A DNA stretch of 64,000 bases, taken from NCBI RefSeq assembly GCF_000020005.1, contig NC_010718.1, positions 1,942,001 through 2,006,000 of the forward strand, in the 5' to 3' direction. The DNA is from Natranaerobius thermophilus JW/NM-WN-LF. GTDB lineage: Bacteria > Bacillota > Natranaerobiia > Natranaerobiales > Natranaerobiaceae. Below the pieces are notes generated by a model that did no database searches, was not told where the DNA came from, and worked only from the letters and a program-made list of their open reading frames with translations. Both the position numbers and the translations under genes were made by a program. This document shows positions 8,402 through 17,516 of the stretch, one piece after another; the first letter of the stretch is position 1; every line of letters starts with the position of its first letter.

Positions 8402-9076
8402 TTGTTTAATCACGATAAGCAGTTATTACAACAAGTTAAAGTAGATCGGCCTAACCCAACTTATGCAGCTATGCTTCAAGAACAATTGGGTGGACCAAAT
8501 GGAGAATTAAAAGCAGCAATGCAATATATATCTCAAAGCTTTAGAATTAAAGATCCTGAAATTAAAGACCTTTTCTTAGATATCGGAGCTGAAGAGTTAA
8601 GTCATATGGAAATGGTAGCAGCAACAATCAATATGTTATACGGCCACGATCCCGCAACTACCTCTGTCCGTGCAGGTAATGTAGAACCTCAAGTTGTTGG
8701 TGGATTAACACCATTACTCCAGGACGCTTCTGGTAATCCTTGGTCCGCTCAATATGTAAATAGTACTGGAGATCTAGCGGCAGATTTACTCTCCAATATT
8801 GCCGCTGAACAACGCGCCAAGGTGGTTTATGAATATCTTTATAGACAAATAAATGATAATGGAGTGCGTGAAACCATTGATTTTCTATTAAACCGAGAAG
8901 AAGCTCATAACGCACTGTTCCGTGAAGCTTTAAATAAAGTTCAGAGTAAAGGATCAAACAAAGATTTCGGGGTAGATCAAGATGCTAGACTATACTTTGA
9001 TTTATCTACACCAGGACAACACTTTAGTGCCCCTCAACCCACACCACCTGCTTTTCAAACTCCACGTAGAAATTAA
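8402..9076 (+). CDS. Manganese catalase, CotJC type
   Basis: 224 residues with a ferritin-like four-helix fold and di-manganese ligands: Glu35 (GGPNGELKAAMQY), Glu65 and His68 (EELSHME), a later Glu in AAEQRAKVVYE, and a His in NREEAHNALF. The GGPDGEL-like start and length match the CotJC/YjqC group of catalases and spore-coat proteins. No cotJA or cotJB is nearby, so a cytoplasmic peroxide-detoxifying role is as likely as a coat role. The C-terminus is a short Pro/Gln-rich tail. The start is TTG at 8402, 5 nt after AGGAGGG, and no better codon is available. Divergent from rex. Confidence 0.9.
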   Translation: MFNHDKQLLQQVKVDRPNPTYAAMLQEQLGGPNGELKAAMQYISQSFRIKDPEIKDLFLDIGAEELSHMEMVAATINMLYGHDPATTSVRAGNVEPQVVGGLTPLLQDASGNPWSAQYVNSTGDLAADLLSNIAAEQRAKVVYEYLYRQINDNGVRETIDFLLNREEAHNALFREALNKVQSKGSNKDFGVDQDARLYFDLSTPGQHFSAPQPTPPAFQTPRRN

Positions 9077-9109
9077 TTATAAGACAATTATATTTAATGT
9101 AGTTATGAA

Positions 9110-9141
9110 AAAGCCGGGTACTTTAGACCCGGTTTTTTTTT
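9110..9141 (+). terminator. Intrinsic terminator of the Mn catalase gene
   Basis: CCGGGT and ACCCGG stem (9114-9132) followed by nine T residues, 34 nt after the stop. Confidence 0.9.
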
Positions 9142-9417
9142 TGAAGGCGCTGTTATACTCCGTTATTGAGTAAATTGGATTAAACTCTAATCATTTAGAA
9201 AACAAAAAACTTGTAGTTTAAAAATTGATTATTTTCTCAAAAATTACGCCAATATCATTATTAAAATATCTTGATGTTCTATGTGACAAGTTTGGCACTG
9301 TTTAAGCAGGTCTTTTAATATATCCACTAACTCATCTTATTCAAAACTTTGGTAGTTTTAAGGGTAAATCGTTGTAAAACATTTTCTAGATTCTCGCGGA
9401 ATTCATGTATAAAATTT
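9142..9417. other. Intergenic region without a recognisable gene
   Basis: 276 bp between the convergent Mn catalase and DUF2225 genes. No ribosome site opens a credible frame on either strand. GCGCTGTTATACTCCGTTATTGA near 9150 resembles GCGATGTTTTACTCCG...TTGA near 51176 (21 of 23 positions), which may be a relic of a shared repeat. Confidence 0.4.
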
Positions 9418-10095
9418 TTATCCTTCACCACTCTGTCTTTCCTTTTCTTTTTTGATTAGCATCCATTGTTCCCTTGCCCTGTTAATCATTTTTTCGTCTT
9501 TAATCCCCTTATCACTGACTAACTTTGAAAACCAAGAAAGGGCTTCGTCACGCTTGTCCAATCTTCTACTTAGTTCTCCTAGCAAAAAAAGAAGTTTAGG
9601 GAGATCAACTTGACCTGAAGTATCTTCTTGATAAACTTTTAGAAAATACTCCCTGGCTAAATTTAAAAAGCGTTTTTCGTTATTATAATCTTGGGCTTCT
9701 CTATGTATCCATGCAGTATGTAAAAGTAATGTAGCCAGGATATTGTATTTTTCACCTTTCAACTGTCCGCAAAGAATTCCAAGTTTTAAAGACTCGACAG
9801 CCATTTGAAAGTCGCGAATAGAACCATAATCCCGTGGAACCCAATTTTCGCTGACTTGTTCTTTAATTTCTTTTATTTGAGCAGGTTTAGGAGATGAAAA
9901 TTGATCAGTATAGGCGTAACCACAGTGATAACATACATTTACCATGTAATAACTAGGGTTTAATTGTTCGTATTCTTTAAAAAAGTCACCATGCTCTTCT
10001 TTTAGACGTAATTTAGAATGGCGAGGTTTTTTGGATGTGAACTTTTTTTGACAAACTGGACAAGTATATTTTTTATCATAAAGTATTTCAGAAAT
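9418..10095 (-). CDS. DUF2225 protein, with a non-canonical start
   Basis: The family signature is an N-terminal zinc-ribbon-like pair of CxxC motifs, and both are here: YTCPVCQKKFTSKK and VNVCYHCGYAYTDQ. TPR-like helices follow to the C-terminus. The function of DUF2225 is unknown. The first ATG (9945) falls after the first CxxC, so translation must begin upstream. The open frame runs back to a TAA at 10132-10134, which is the stop of the 2H phosphodiesterase gene in the same frame, and there is no ATG, GTG or TTG between. An ATT at 10095 stands 9 nt after AGGAAGGGGAG and would give 225 residues starting (M)SEILYDKK. That is my working start. UAA readthrough or a lost start codon are alternatives. 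Confidence 0.8.
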   Translation of the reverse strand: MSEILYDKKYTCPVCQKKFTSKKPRHSKLRLKEEHGDFFKEYEQLNPSYYMVNVCYHCGYAYTDQFSSPKPAQIKEIKEQVSENWVPRDYGSIRDFQMAVESLKLGILCGQLKGEKYNILATLLLHTAWIHREAQDYNNEKRFLNLAREYFLKVYQEDTSGQVDLPKLLFLLGELSRRLDKRDEALSWFSKLVSDKGIKDEKMINRAREQWMLIKKEKERQSGEG

Positions 10096-10131
10096 ATTAT
10101 CACTCTCCCCTTCCTGACCAATAACAGATGA

Positions 10132-10710
10132 TTAGTTTTCCCCTTTCCCCAGAGTAAAAAATTCTTCAATTTCCAAGTGAGGTTGGAATTTGGGTTTCCA
10201 AAGCTCTAGCCATTCTACTTTACAACTCATATTGACGTTCCATTCTTTTACTAACTCTTTTGCTTTTGTAAATTCAGTTTCACTCCATTCACGCAGAGCA
10301 AAAGTCGTATTTATCAAACTAATATGGTATTCCCATTCATTATAAATAGGACGGCTTGATAACCCTTCTTGCTCCAGTGCCTCATGGATCTCTAAGGATA
10401 AGTCCTGCAACTGTGTAGTTTTCTCCACATACAAGTTTATTGATTTATGAGGAGGACCAAAAAAACTGAATCCATTCACTTGTAAATTAAATGGTGGTTT
10501 ACTATGACATATATTTTCTATTATTTGTACAGCTTTATCATATTCATCTTGATTGTTAATTGTCAAGTGGTCAATTGTTACATGTAAAGGGGGTAACTTT
10601 TCATCATAAATATCAAAAATTTCATTTAGCTTTCTCTGGATTGAACTAGCTACCGATAACAATCTCCCTCGAGGTATAGCTACTAAAAATAATTTGTTTT
10701 CCATACTCAT
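10132..10710 (-). CDS. 2'-5' RNA ligase / 2H phosphoesterase family protein
   Basis: 192 residues with the two hallmark H-x-T/S-x motifs of the LigT/CPDase fold: HVTI at 43-46 and HISL at 129-132. The family hydrolyses or forms 2'-linked phosphodiesters, and the natural substrate here is unknown. A GTG at 10722 is possible, but the ATG at 10710 follows AGGTGA with good spacing. That ribosome site overlaps the stop of the small lipoprotein-like ORF upstream, which suggests coupling. The downstream DUF2225 frame follows in phase after the TAA. Confidence 0.85.
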   Translation of the reverse strand: MSMENKLFLVAIPRGRLLSVASSIQRKLNEIFDIYDEKLPPLHVTIDHLTINNQDEYDKAVQIIENICHSKPPFNLQVNGFSFFGPPHKSINLYVEKTTQLQDLSLEIHEALEQEGLSSRPIYNEWEYHISLINTTFALREWSETEFTKAKELVKEWNVNMSCKVEWLELWKPKFQPHLEIEEFFTLGKGEN

Positions 10711-10722
10711 ATCAAGTATCAC

Positions 10723-10833
10723 CTATCTTTGTAAGTACCTATTTAACTGACATGAATCTGACAAAATCGTACAACTGGATATAGTAACCAAAGCAATTAT
10801 TAAACTAATTTTAACATAACTAATTTTTATCAT
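10723..10833 (-). CDS. Small lipoprotein-like peptide (36 aa)
   Basis: An ATG at 10833 lies 9 nt after AGGAGA. The peptide begins MIKISYVKISLIIALVTISS followed by Cys21, an ISSC lipobox after a charged start and hydrophobic core. Only 15 residues follow the cysteine. The TAG stop at 10723-10725 overlaps the ribosome site of the 2H phosphodiesterase gene, so the two are probably translated from one message. I do not recognise a homologous family. It could be a genuine small lipoprotein or a leader peptide. Confidence 0.5.
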   Translation of the reverse strand: MIKISYVKISLIIALVTISSCTILSDSCQLNRYLQR

Positions 10834-10877
10834 AAACTTAAATCTCCTGTCAAAACTTTAGATATTTTTAAAGGTAA

Positions 10878-10906
10878 TTGAATTACTCTCGAGAATATTA
10901 TATACT
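10878..10906 (+). promoter_or_regulatory. Sigma-A promoter of pssA
   Basis: TTGAAT (10878-10883), 17-nt spacer, TATACT (10901-10906). The gene starts 60 nt downstream at 10966 after TGGAGGA. Confidence 0.75.
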
Positions 10907-10965
10907 ATCAAGAGATTGAAGTAATAAACACTAGCTAAAATTGAGCCTAACTGGAGGAATTATTA

Positions 10966-11652
10966 ATGCAACATGTTGAAAGATGGTTACCCACAATATT
11001 TACCTTTGCAAACCTTACACTGGGGTTTTTGGCAATGACATTTATATATTCAGAACACTTCAGGCTATCATTAACTTTATTGATCCTAGCCCTATTTTTT
11101 GACGGAATTGATGGGCGACTTTCTAGAAAATTTAATGTATCAAGTATTGTGGGTAAAGAATTGGATTCTTTAAGTGATTATCTTTCTTTTGGAGTAGCTC
11201 CATCACTGTTTTATCTGCTTATCCAGGGGAATGTAACTTTACTTCATTACGTCTTTATAATTTTTTTCCTATTATGTGGCGCCTATCAAATTGCCAAATA
11301 CAACACTGATTTCATATATGGATCGGCTGAAAATGTTCTTTTAGGGCTACCCATAAATGCAGCAGGTATTTTATTGGTTATTATGGGATATCTAGATTGG
11401 TTTCCATTCACGATAGAAGCATTGATTATTTTAATTGTTTCACCTTTAATGGTAACCCAAATACCCTATCCCTCTTTTAAAGCTCATCATCCAAAAAAAC
11501 ATGGACATTTTTTATTTCCAATCATCATTATGGTATTATTTATTATTTTTCCAGCCACTGCTTTTGTAGTATTTAGTATTTACGTAGTTTATGGTTTCGC
11601 TGCATTATTCATTGATTTTGACAATATCAAAAAATTTATTAATATCACATGA
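10966..11652 (+). CDS. pssA: CDP-diacylglycerol-serine O-phosphatidyltransferase
   Basis: 228 residues with about seven hydrophobic helices. The CDP-alcohol phosphotransferase signature is DxxDGxxSR-x8-GxxxDxxxD: Asp46, Asp49, Gly50, Ser53, Arg54, Gly63, Asp67 and Asp71. The usual Ala is Ser at residue 53. The ELDSLSDYLSFGVAPSLFYL stretch is typical of the Bacillus-type PssA. It makes phosphatidylserine from CDP-DAG and L-serine in the membrane. No psd (decarboxylase) is adjacent. A related CDP-alcohol transferase (PgsA type) is less likely because the ELDS...FGVAPS pattern and the start fit PssA. Confidence 0.87.
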   Translation: MQHVERWLPTIFTFANLTLGFLAMTFIYSEHFRLSLTLLILALFFDGIDGRLSRKFNVSSIVGKELDSLSDYLSFGVAPSLFYLLIQGNVTLLHYVFIIFFLLCGAYQIAKYNTDFIYGSAENVLLGLPINAAGILLVIMGYLDWFPFTIEALIILIVSPLMVTQIPYPSFKAHHPKKHGHFLFPIIIMVLFIIFPATAFVVFSIYVVYGFAALFIDFDNIKKFINIT

Positions 11653-11682
11653 TTCTTAGCCAAATAATTTACAGAAACTCTC

Positions 11683-11711
11683 AACCTCGGAGCTATAACT
11701 CCGAGGTTTTT
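11683..11711 (+). terminator. Intrinsic terminator of pssA
   Basis: AACCTCGGAG and CTCCGAGGTT form a perfect 10-bp stem followed by TTTTCATTT. Confidence 0.9.
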
Positions 11712-11716
11712 CATTT

Positions 11717-11787
11717 GATTAACAGACATTACGCATAATACGTTTAATTAAAGAATTCTAGTATCAACAACTCAATATAACAGCACA
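11717..11787 (+). repeat. Dispersed intergenic repeat, copy D
   Basis: The blocks CGCATAATACGTTTAATTAA and TAGTATCAACAACTCAATAT align with copies A-C in the same order and spacing. The left inverted-repeat arm is diverged in this copy. Non-coding, between pssA and the AsnB-like gene. Confidence 0.6.
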
Positions 11788-11931
11788 ACACTTATTGTTC
11801 AGAACACTGTGAAATTTTAATTTTCAATAAAACAACCCTTAAAAAGTATAATATAAAAAATATCATTGGAGAATTCTAAAAATAGCACTATAATAACTTA
11901 ACTTCTTAGAATTTAATTAGGAGTGAACGAA

Positions 11932-13410
11932 ATGAGTGGAATTGTTGCTATTAAAGGTACCCAAGCTTATAAAGATACTATGGTCAAAATGTTAGACAAA
12001 CTTAAACACCGAGGTCCTCAAAAACAAAATATATTTCCAAGCTATGCAAGCAATGTTTTGATCGGAGAATGTAATCTAGAATACGAATTGAGTAAAATTG
12101 ATGAAAGCCAAAATCCTATAGACAACAAAAATCACAATATTAATTTAGCACTAGATGGCGAACCCCTCATGGAAGGTAAGCGCCTATCAAGAAATGATTT
12201 AATTAAATTATTTCAAAGGGAAGGTCCTGAATTTGTAAAGTTTTTGGGAGATGGATTTGCTTTGATTTATACTGATGGCAAAGAACTCTATGCTGCAAGA
12301 GACATTTTTGGTAGAAGACCATTATATTACGGTCATGATTCTTCAAACAATATTTACTTTGCATCAGAAATGAAAGCTTTGACAGAAATATGTGAAGAAA
12401 TAAAAATTTTCCCTCCAGGTTATTATTATTCTCAAGATGATGGTTTTAACAAGTATACCAGTATACCTCATTTCGAATCAAATATTGATGAAGAACCAGG
12501 TTCTAAGGACTATTATGAAAAGTCTGCTCGGTTAAAGTATTTGTTAATTAAAGCAGTAGCCGACAGTTGGGAAACAGGCAAAGAGCCTGGCATTTTTTTG
12601 AGTGGAGGAGTTGATAGTTCAGTAGTAGCTGCAGCTTTAGCCAATTTAACTGATAAACCTATTCACACCTTCGCTGTAGGGATTGAGGACAGTGAAGATA
12701 TAAAAAATGCCGAAGAAGTTAGTCAATATCTTGGTACAGAACATACGGTTCTTACTTATACAGAAGAAGATATGTTTGAAGTGTTACCAGAGGTGATTTA
12801 CTATCTTGAATCCTTTGATGTTGAGCTTGTTAACAGTTCTATTGCCAATTATTTGGTCTCGAAACTCGCAAAATCTAATAATTTTGAAATCACACTATCA
12901 GGTGAAGGTGCTGATGAACTTTTTGGGGGATATCATCATTTAAAAGATTGTAAAAGTGATGAACAGTTAAATGAAGCTTTAGAAGGATTATTGAAAGGTT
13001 TACATAATGGTGGATTGCAAAGAGTTGATCGAATGACAAATGCTCATTCATTAAATTGTCGAATGCCTTTCTTACACTCTTATATCATAAATTACGCCCT
13101 AAAGATCCCCTGTGATTGGAAAATTTCAGGAAATGGTATGGAAAAACTAATTTTACGTCAGGCCTTTGATGGAGACTTACCTGAGCAGGTTTTATGGCGC
13201 AAAAAAGCCCAGTTTGGCATTGGATCAGGAAACGAAAAAGCTATGGAAAAAATCATAGACTCGGAAATCACTGACCAAGAATATTATGATAACAAAGAAA
13301 AACACGGAATTGATTTTAAATCAAAAGAAGAATATTTCTATTTTAAAATTTTTCATAAATTTTTTCCCGAAAAATCTCAAACTAAAACTGTCAACCGCTG
13401 GTTAGTGTAA
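11932..13410 (+). CDS. Asparagine synthetase B-like amidotransferase without the catalytic cysteine
   Basis: 492 residues. The layout is an N-terminal Ntn-glutaminase domain (1 to about 190) and a C-terminal synthetase domain with the pyrophosphate loop SGGVDSS at 224-230 and the SGEGADELFGGY motif. Residue 2, where AsnB has the nucleophile Cys, is Ser (MSGIVAI). The glutamine-site NGE is DGE, and RGPD is RGPQ. Asparagine synthesis or another amide/lactam-forming reaction using free ammonia is therefore more likely than glutamine use. The ammonia-releasing lysine fermentation nearby would fit. The start is the ATG at 11932, 8 nt after TAGGAG. A GTG at 11923 overlaps the spacer. A single gene between terminators. 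Confidence 0.85.
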   Translation: MSGIVAIKGTQAYKDTMVKMLDKLKHRGPQKQNIFPSYASNVLIGECNLEYELSKIDESQNPIDNKNHNINLALDGEPLMEGKRLSRNDLIKLFQREGPEFVKFLGDGFALIYTDGKELYAARDIFGRRPLYYGHDSSNNIYFASEMKALTEICEEIKIFPPGYYYSQDDGFNKYTSIPHFESNIDEEPGSKDYYEKSARLKYLLIKAVADSWETGKEPGIFLSGGVDSSVVAAALANLTDKPIHTFAVGIEDSEDIKNAEEVSQYLGTEHTVLTYTEEDMFEVLPEVIYYLESFDVELVNSSIANYLVSKLAKSNNFEITLSGEGADELFGGYHHLKDCKSDEQLNEALEGLLKGLHNGGLQRVDRMTNAHSLNCRMPFLHSYIINYALKIPCDWKISGNGMEKLILRQAFDGDLPEQVLWRKKAQFGIGSGNEKAMEKIIDSEITDQEYYDNKEKHGIDFKSKEEYFYFKIFHKFFPEKSQTKTVNRWLV

Positions 13411-13438
13411 ATATTCTAATGATTTTCTAATTTAGCAT

Positions 13439-13488
13439 AAAAAAGGACAGTGAATCTATGTATCTTTGATTCACTGTCCTTTTTTTAT
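13439..13488. terminator. Bidirectional intrinsic terminator
   Basis: AAAAAGGACAGTGAATC and GATTCACTGTCCTTTTT form a long perfect stem with a T-run on the plus side and an A-run on the other. It serves both the AsnB-like gene and the UPF0180 gene. Confidence 0.9.
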
Positions 13489-13513
13489 TAATTTTTTTCA
13501 AAAAGTGTTAACA

Positions 13514-13747
13514 CTAACTGATTCTGTTATCTAATTCTTGAATAATTTGTCTTTCATCCATTCCTCTAGCATCAATAACTGGTACTGCTTGTTCTACGTC
13601 CTGAATATTCATCATATTTTCGTCTCTACCTGTGATAATAGCAGCAGATACCATGTCATCTGTGTCAATTGAAACGGGTGTATACCCATTTTCTCTTAGG
13701 GTTTCTCTCAAAAAATTCAGTTCCTCTTCCAAGGCAACTTTTTTCAC
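13514..13747 (-). CDS. UPF0180 (YkuS-like) protein
   Basis: 77 residues beginning at GTG 13747, which stands 7 nt after AAAGGAGG. The longer frame upstream reads through that ribosome site. AAIITGRDENMMNIQDVEQA and VIDARGMDERQIIQEL match the UPF0180/YkuS family of small Firmicute proteins. The function is unknown. Monocistronic, ending at the shared terminator. Confidence 0.8.
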   Translation of the reverse strand: MKKVALEEELNFLRETLRENGYTPVSIDTDDMVSAAIITGRDENMMNIQDVEQAVPVIDARGMDERQIIQELDNRIS

Positions 13748-13873
13748 TTGGAAACCTCCTTTTAGCTGATATGATAACTCATCAATTATATTTTTTCTCA
13801 TAATCAAGCTATTATGTAAGATCCACTAGTAATACCGACCAAAAACAATTTTAAACAATCATAAAAAATTATT

Positions 13874-14515
13874 TTAATGATTATTTAATTTTTTTATTTT
13901 AACACGCGTGACAGTGTTCCCATACATTTCAAGTACAGTTATTTCAGCACCACCTATGCTAAAACTACTATCTTGTTGTAATTTACGCCCCTCATCTTTA
14001 GCAATTCTGTGCAGTAATTGATTTAAAGTTATATCTTGATTCTCATGAGAAAGTATGTCTACTCCTGCAATAGTATTGGCATCTTTAACTAAAGTACAGC
14101 CTCCTACTACTACGGTATCAGCTGGCTCAAAGTCTTCAATAAATAAGTATTTGCGGATAGCAAACACTCCCGCCAAAGCAATAGCGCCTAAAACTAACTC
14201 AAATGTCTCATTGGAATAAACGAGTAATTTACGGGTTATGGCTAGAAAAAATATTTCAATAATAGTCCCGGGTTTACGATTGAGTAACATTTCACATAAT
14301 TCCAGAGCTATAACTAAAATCAAAACATAACTTACAAAATTTTTAAATTGGTCGTAAGGAGTATCTCCCCCGAAGTTTGATAGGTCTTGAAATAATAATA
14401 TTATTCCTCCCAAGACCCCTAAAATTAAAATTAGAGCCAAGATTTTTTCTACATACTCTGAAGTGTTAACTAAGTAGTGGTTTATTCTTTTACTCAACTC
14501 CTCATTCTTAAACAC
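13874..14515 (-). CDS. PsiE-like integral membrane protein
   Basis: 213 residues starting at GTG 14515 after GGGGGAGGAG. Three to four hydrophobic segments fill residues 22-120, with the SYVLILVIALELCEMLLN region resembling the phosphate-starvation-inducible PsiE family. The last 90 residues are soluble and end in an ITVLEMYGNTVTRVKIKK strand-rich region. The role is unknown. The PsiE assignment rests on the pattern of the membrane core and is moderate. It lies downstream of copA but is separated from it by 155 bp. Confidence 0.55.
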   Translation of the reverse strand: MFKNEELSKRINHYLVNTSEYVEKILALILILGVLGGIILLFQDLSNFGGDTPYDQFKNFVSYVLILVIALELCEMLLNRKPGTIIEIFFLAITRKLLVYSNETFELVLGAIALAGVFAIRKYLFIEDFEPADTVVVGGCTLVKDANTIAGVDILSHENQDITLNQLLHRIAKDEGRKLQQDSSFSIGGAEITVLEMYGNTVTRVKIKKLNNH

Positions 14516-14670
14516 AAACTCCTCCCCCTTTACTTTTTTGTTATTTGTTTCACAAGTTTTTTCAAAATAAATAGGACATCCAGATGTTTAAGCTTGTCCT
14601 AAGTTCTATTTTAGCTAAATTTGATAAATTTGTAAAATAACTCTAAGGTGATCATTATTTGTCGACAGGG

Positions 14671-17271
14671 CTAGAAGTAACAAAATCTGAGGAAATATCT
14701 ATTTTTTTTAAGCCTGGTCGAATTGAGAATGACATTTAAAGAACTAAAAGCCATAGCTGCCGCACCAATGATGGGGTGAAGTAATCCAAAAAAAGCTAAC
14801 GGTATGGCTATGGCATTATAAAACCAAGCCCAAAAGTAATTTTCTTTAATCTTTCTGAAAGTAGCTCGAGATAATTTAATTCCAGATACCACTGCACTCA
14901 AGTCCCCTCTTATCAAGGTGAGATCAGCGGCTTCAATAGCAACGTCAGTACCAGTCCCAATTGCTATTCCAACATCTGACTGCTTAAGTGCTGGTGCATC
15001 ATTTATTCCATCTCCTACCATAGATACCATTCCATATTGCTTTTGGAGACTTTTTATTTCATTAACTTTTTCATCTGGTAGAACATTGGCAACTGTTCTA
15101 CTTATTCCTACCTCCCTAGCTATTGCATCAGCTGTTCGTTGATTATCCCCTGTTATCATGCAAGTGATAAGGCCCATCTCTTCAATTTCCCTGATTGCTT
15201 CTTTTGAATCCTCCTTTAAAGTGTCAGAAACAGCTATAATACCCGCCAAATTTCCTGAAATAGCCACAAGCATTGCTGTTTTCGCTTTATTTTCAAGTTT
15301 TTCCATTTCCCTTTCTATCTGATTAATATCGATACCTTTAGATTCCATAAGTTTCCTGCTCCCAACTAAAACTTCTTGACCATCTACTAGTCCCCTTACT
15401 CCTTGGCCTGTTATGGCAGAAAATTCTTCTGCCTGAGCCAGATTAAAATTTTGCTTCTCCGCTTCTTGTCTTGCTTTAACTACTATTGCCTCTCCTAAAG
15501 GATGTTCAGATGAAGCCTCCAAACTTCCTACATAAAAAAGGATATCTTGAGTACTATAACTTGAGGTAGAAACAATATCAGTTACTTCTGGTTTCCCTTT
15601 TGTGATGGTTCCTGTTTTATCGAAAGCAATCATTTTTATATCCTTCATCATCTGAATTGCTTCTCCATTGCGAATAAGAACACCTTGTTCTGCCCCTTTG
15701 CCGCTACCTACCATTAAGGCAGTAGGAGTGGCAAGACCAAGGGCACAAGGACAGGAAATTACTAAAACAGCAGTTGCTGCTAAAAAGGCTAAGGTAAATT
15801 GAGGAGCATCTGGATTTACCCAAGGTAAATATTGTTCTGCTGCTGTAATTATGCCTAGGAAAAAACTTGGAATAATTAACCAAAATATAAAAGCAGACAG
15901 AGCTATTATTAGCACTGCTGGAACAAAATAACCTGTGACTCTATCAGCAAACTCCTGAATAGGAACCTTGCTGCCTTGGGCTTCTTCAACCATTTTTATT
16001 ACCTGGGATAAAAATGTATCTTTACCAATTTTTGTAGCTTTTACTTGTAAAGCTCCTTGTTTATTAACTGTTGCACCAATCACTTCATCTCCAGCTTTTC
16101 TTTCTACTGGTAGTGACTCACCGGTAGCCATGGACTCATCTACAAAACTATTCCCTTCCATAACTCTACCGTCAGTAGGAATTTTTTCGCCTGGGCGCAC
16201 CACCATAATATCACCAGGTTCCACTTGATCAACTGGTATACTAAGTTTTTCTCCATCCCTAATAACTCGAGCCTCTTTTGCTTCCATGGCCAGAAGTCGT
16301 TTAATAGCTTCTGAAGCTCTTCCTTTAGCTTTTGCCTCCAAAAAACGACCTACTAAATGCAAAGTAAGAATGGTAGCAGCCATTTCAATAAAAGTTGTTA
16401 TGGGAAACCAGATGCCAAGAAAACTCAACATATACGGAACTGTAGATCCTAGAGTAACCAAAGTATCCATATTAGCATTTAGACGACGTAAGTTTTTTAG
16501 AGTTGATTTGTGAGTTTCAGAACCAGCTATAAAAATAGCTGGAAAACCTAATACAGCGCTTAACGCAAAGTAATAGGGAATTTGAATCAAAAACATATGA
16601 ATCATCATTAATATCATTAAAGGCCCAGCAAAAGCAACTGCTAACCACATACGCCAGGCCGCTTTTTTTAACTTCTTTTCTGCTTGGCTTTCCTCTGCAA
16701 TACTGGCGCCGCCCTTTCCTTGCAGTTCCTTAACCTCTTCAGCTTCATAACCTAATTTTGAAACAGCTTCTTTAATTGATAATAAGTCTATTATTGACGG
16801 ATCATATGTAACTCTAGCTTTTTCAGTTGACAAATTTACTGTTGCACTTACACCTTCCAATTCATTTAAACCTTTTTCCACTCGTTGCTGACAAGCAGCA
16901 CAGGTCATCCCTGATATGGATAAATCCGCTTCTTCCCAACCAAAGGCCTGCTTTACGCTTTTTTTCCCCTTATCACCAGTTTGAAAATTATGTTCATGAT
17001 TGTCACCTGATTTTTTCTTGGCTTTCGATTTCTCTCCATACTCTGGAAGTAATTCGCCGTGATAACCAGCTCTCTCAACAGCAGTTAAAAGATCTCCTTC
17101 AGAAACTTCCCTGGGATTGTATTTCACTAAAGCCTTTTCTGTAGCAAAGTTTACACTGGCTTCGTAAACCCCTACAAGGTCTTCTATTTCTTTTTCCACT
17201 TGTTTAACACATGATGCACAGTTCATTCCTTCTATGATTATCTGAATAGATGCTTTCTCAGATGTCGTCAT
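14671..17271 (-). CDS. copA: Copper-exporting P1B-type ATPase CopA
   Basis: 866 residues. Two N-terminal heavy-metal-associated domains carry GMNCASC (Cys18, Cys21) and GMTCAAC (second domain, near residue 120). The linker between them is long and Lys/His rich. The ion-binding CPC in [11 protein letters not shown], the phosphorylated Asp551 in DKTGTITKG, the SEHPLGEAI histidine motif and the [20 protein letters not shown] hinge are all present. It pumps Cu(I) out of the cytoplasm. No csoR or copZ is next to it, so its control is not visible here. The start ATG 17271 follows GGGGAGGAAT. Confidence 0.96.
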   Translation of the reverse strand: MTTSEKASIQIIIEGMNCASCVKQVEKEIEDLVGVYEASVNFATEKALVKYNPREVSEGDLLTAVERAGYHGELLPEYGEKSKAKKKSGDNHEHNFQTGDKGKKSVKQAFGWEEADLSISGMTCAACQQRVEKGLNELEGVSATVNLSTEKARVTYDPSIIDLLSIKEAVSKLGYEAEEVKELQGKGGASIAEESQAEKKLKKAAWRMWLAVAFAGPLMILMMIHMFLIQIPYYFALSAVLGFPAIFIAGSETHKSTLKNLRRLNANMDTLVTLGSTVPYMLSFLGIWFPITTFIEMAATILTLHLVGRFLEAKAKGRASEAIKRLLAMEAKEARVIRDGEKLSIPVDQVEPGDIMVVRPGEKIPTDGRVMEGNSFVDESMATGESLPVERKAGDEVIGATVNKQGALQVKATKIGKDTFLSQVIKMVEEAQGSKVPIQEFADRVTGYFVPAVLIIALSAFIFWLIIPSFFLGIITAAEQYLPWVNPDAPQFTLAFLAATAVLVISCPCALGLATPTALMVGSGKGAEQGVLIRNGEAIQMMKDIKMIAFDKTGTITKGKPEVTDIVSTSSYSTQDILFYVGSLEASSEHPLGEAIVVKARQEAEKQNFNLAQAEEFSAITGQGVRGLVDGQEVLVGSRKLMESKGIDINQIEREMEKLENKAKTAMLVAISGNLAGIIAVSDTLKEDSKEAIREIEEMGLITCMITGDNQRTADAIAREVGISRTVANVLPDEKVNEIKSLQKQYGMVSMVGDGINDAPALKQSDVGIAIGTGTDVAIEAADLTLIRGDLSAVVSGIKLSRATFRKIKENYFWAWFYNAIAIPLAFFGLLHPIIGAAAMAFSSLNVILNSTRLKKNRYFLRFCYF

Positions 17272-17516
17272 TATTATTCCTCCCCTAATACATCTCTTAT
17301 TTAATAATTTTTAATCTTAGTCCAAACAGTATCTTACAAAAATAATTTGGTTGTAGTATTTGAAGTTTATGAATTATATACCACAAATCGCTCGAGTTTT
17401 GTGGGTGCTTTTTCTAACTTTAATTTCATAACTAATCTTCTATCTCATATACCTATCTTGATGATAATTCTGAAAATTTTATATTAACTTTTGATTTTAT
17501 ATTGGGGTGAGCAATT
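17272..17516. other. Intergenic region between divergent copA and the CapA-like gene
   Basis: 245 bp. CCACAAA (17381-17387) and TTTTGTGG (17397-17404) form a short hairpin followed on the plus strand by GTGCTTTTT, possibly a weak terminator. No copper-responsive operator was recognised. Confidence 0.35.

Noticed and set aside
9289-9307. TTTGGCACTGTTTAAGCAG as a possible sigma-54 promoter
   Set aside because: The GG-GC spacing is right but the -12 half is AAGCA rather than TTGCA, and no plus-strand gene follows it.
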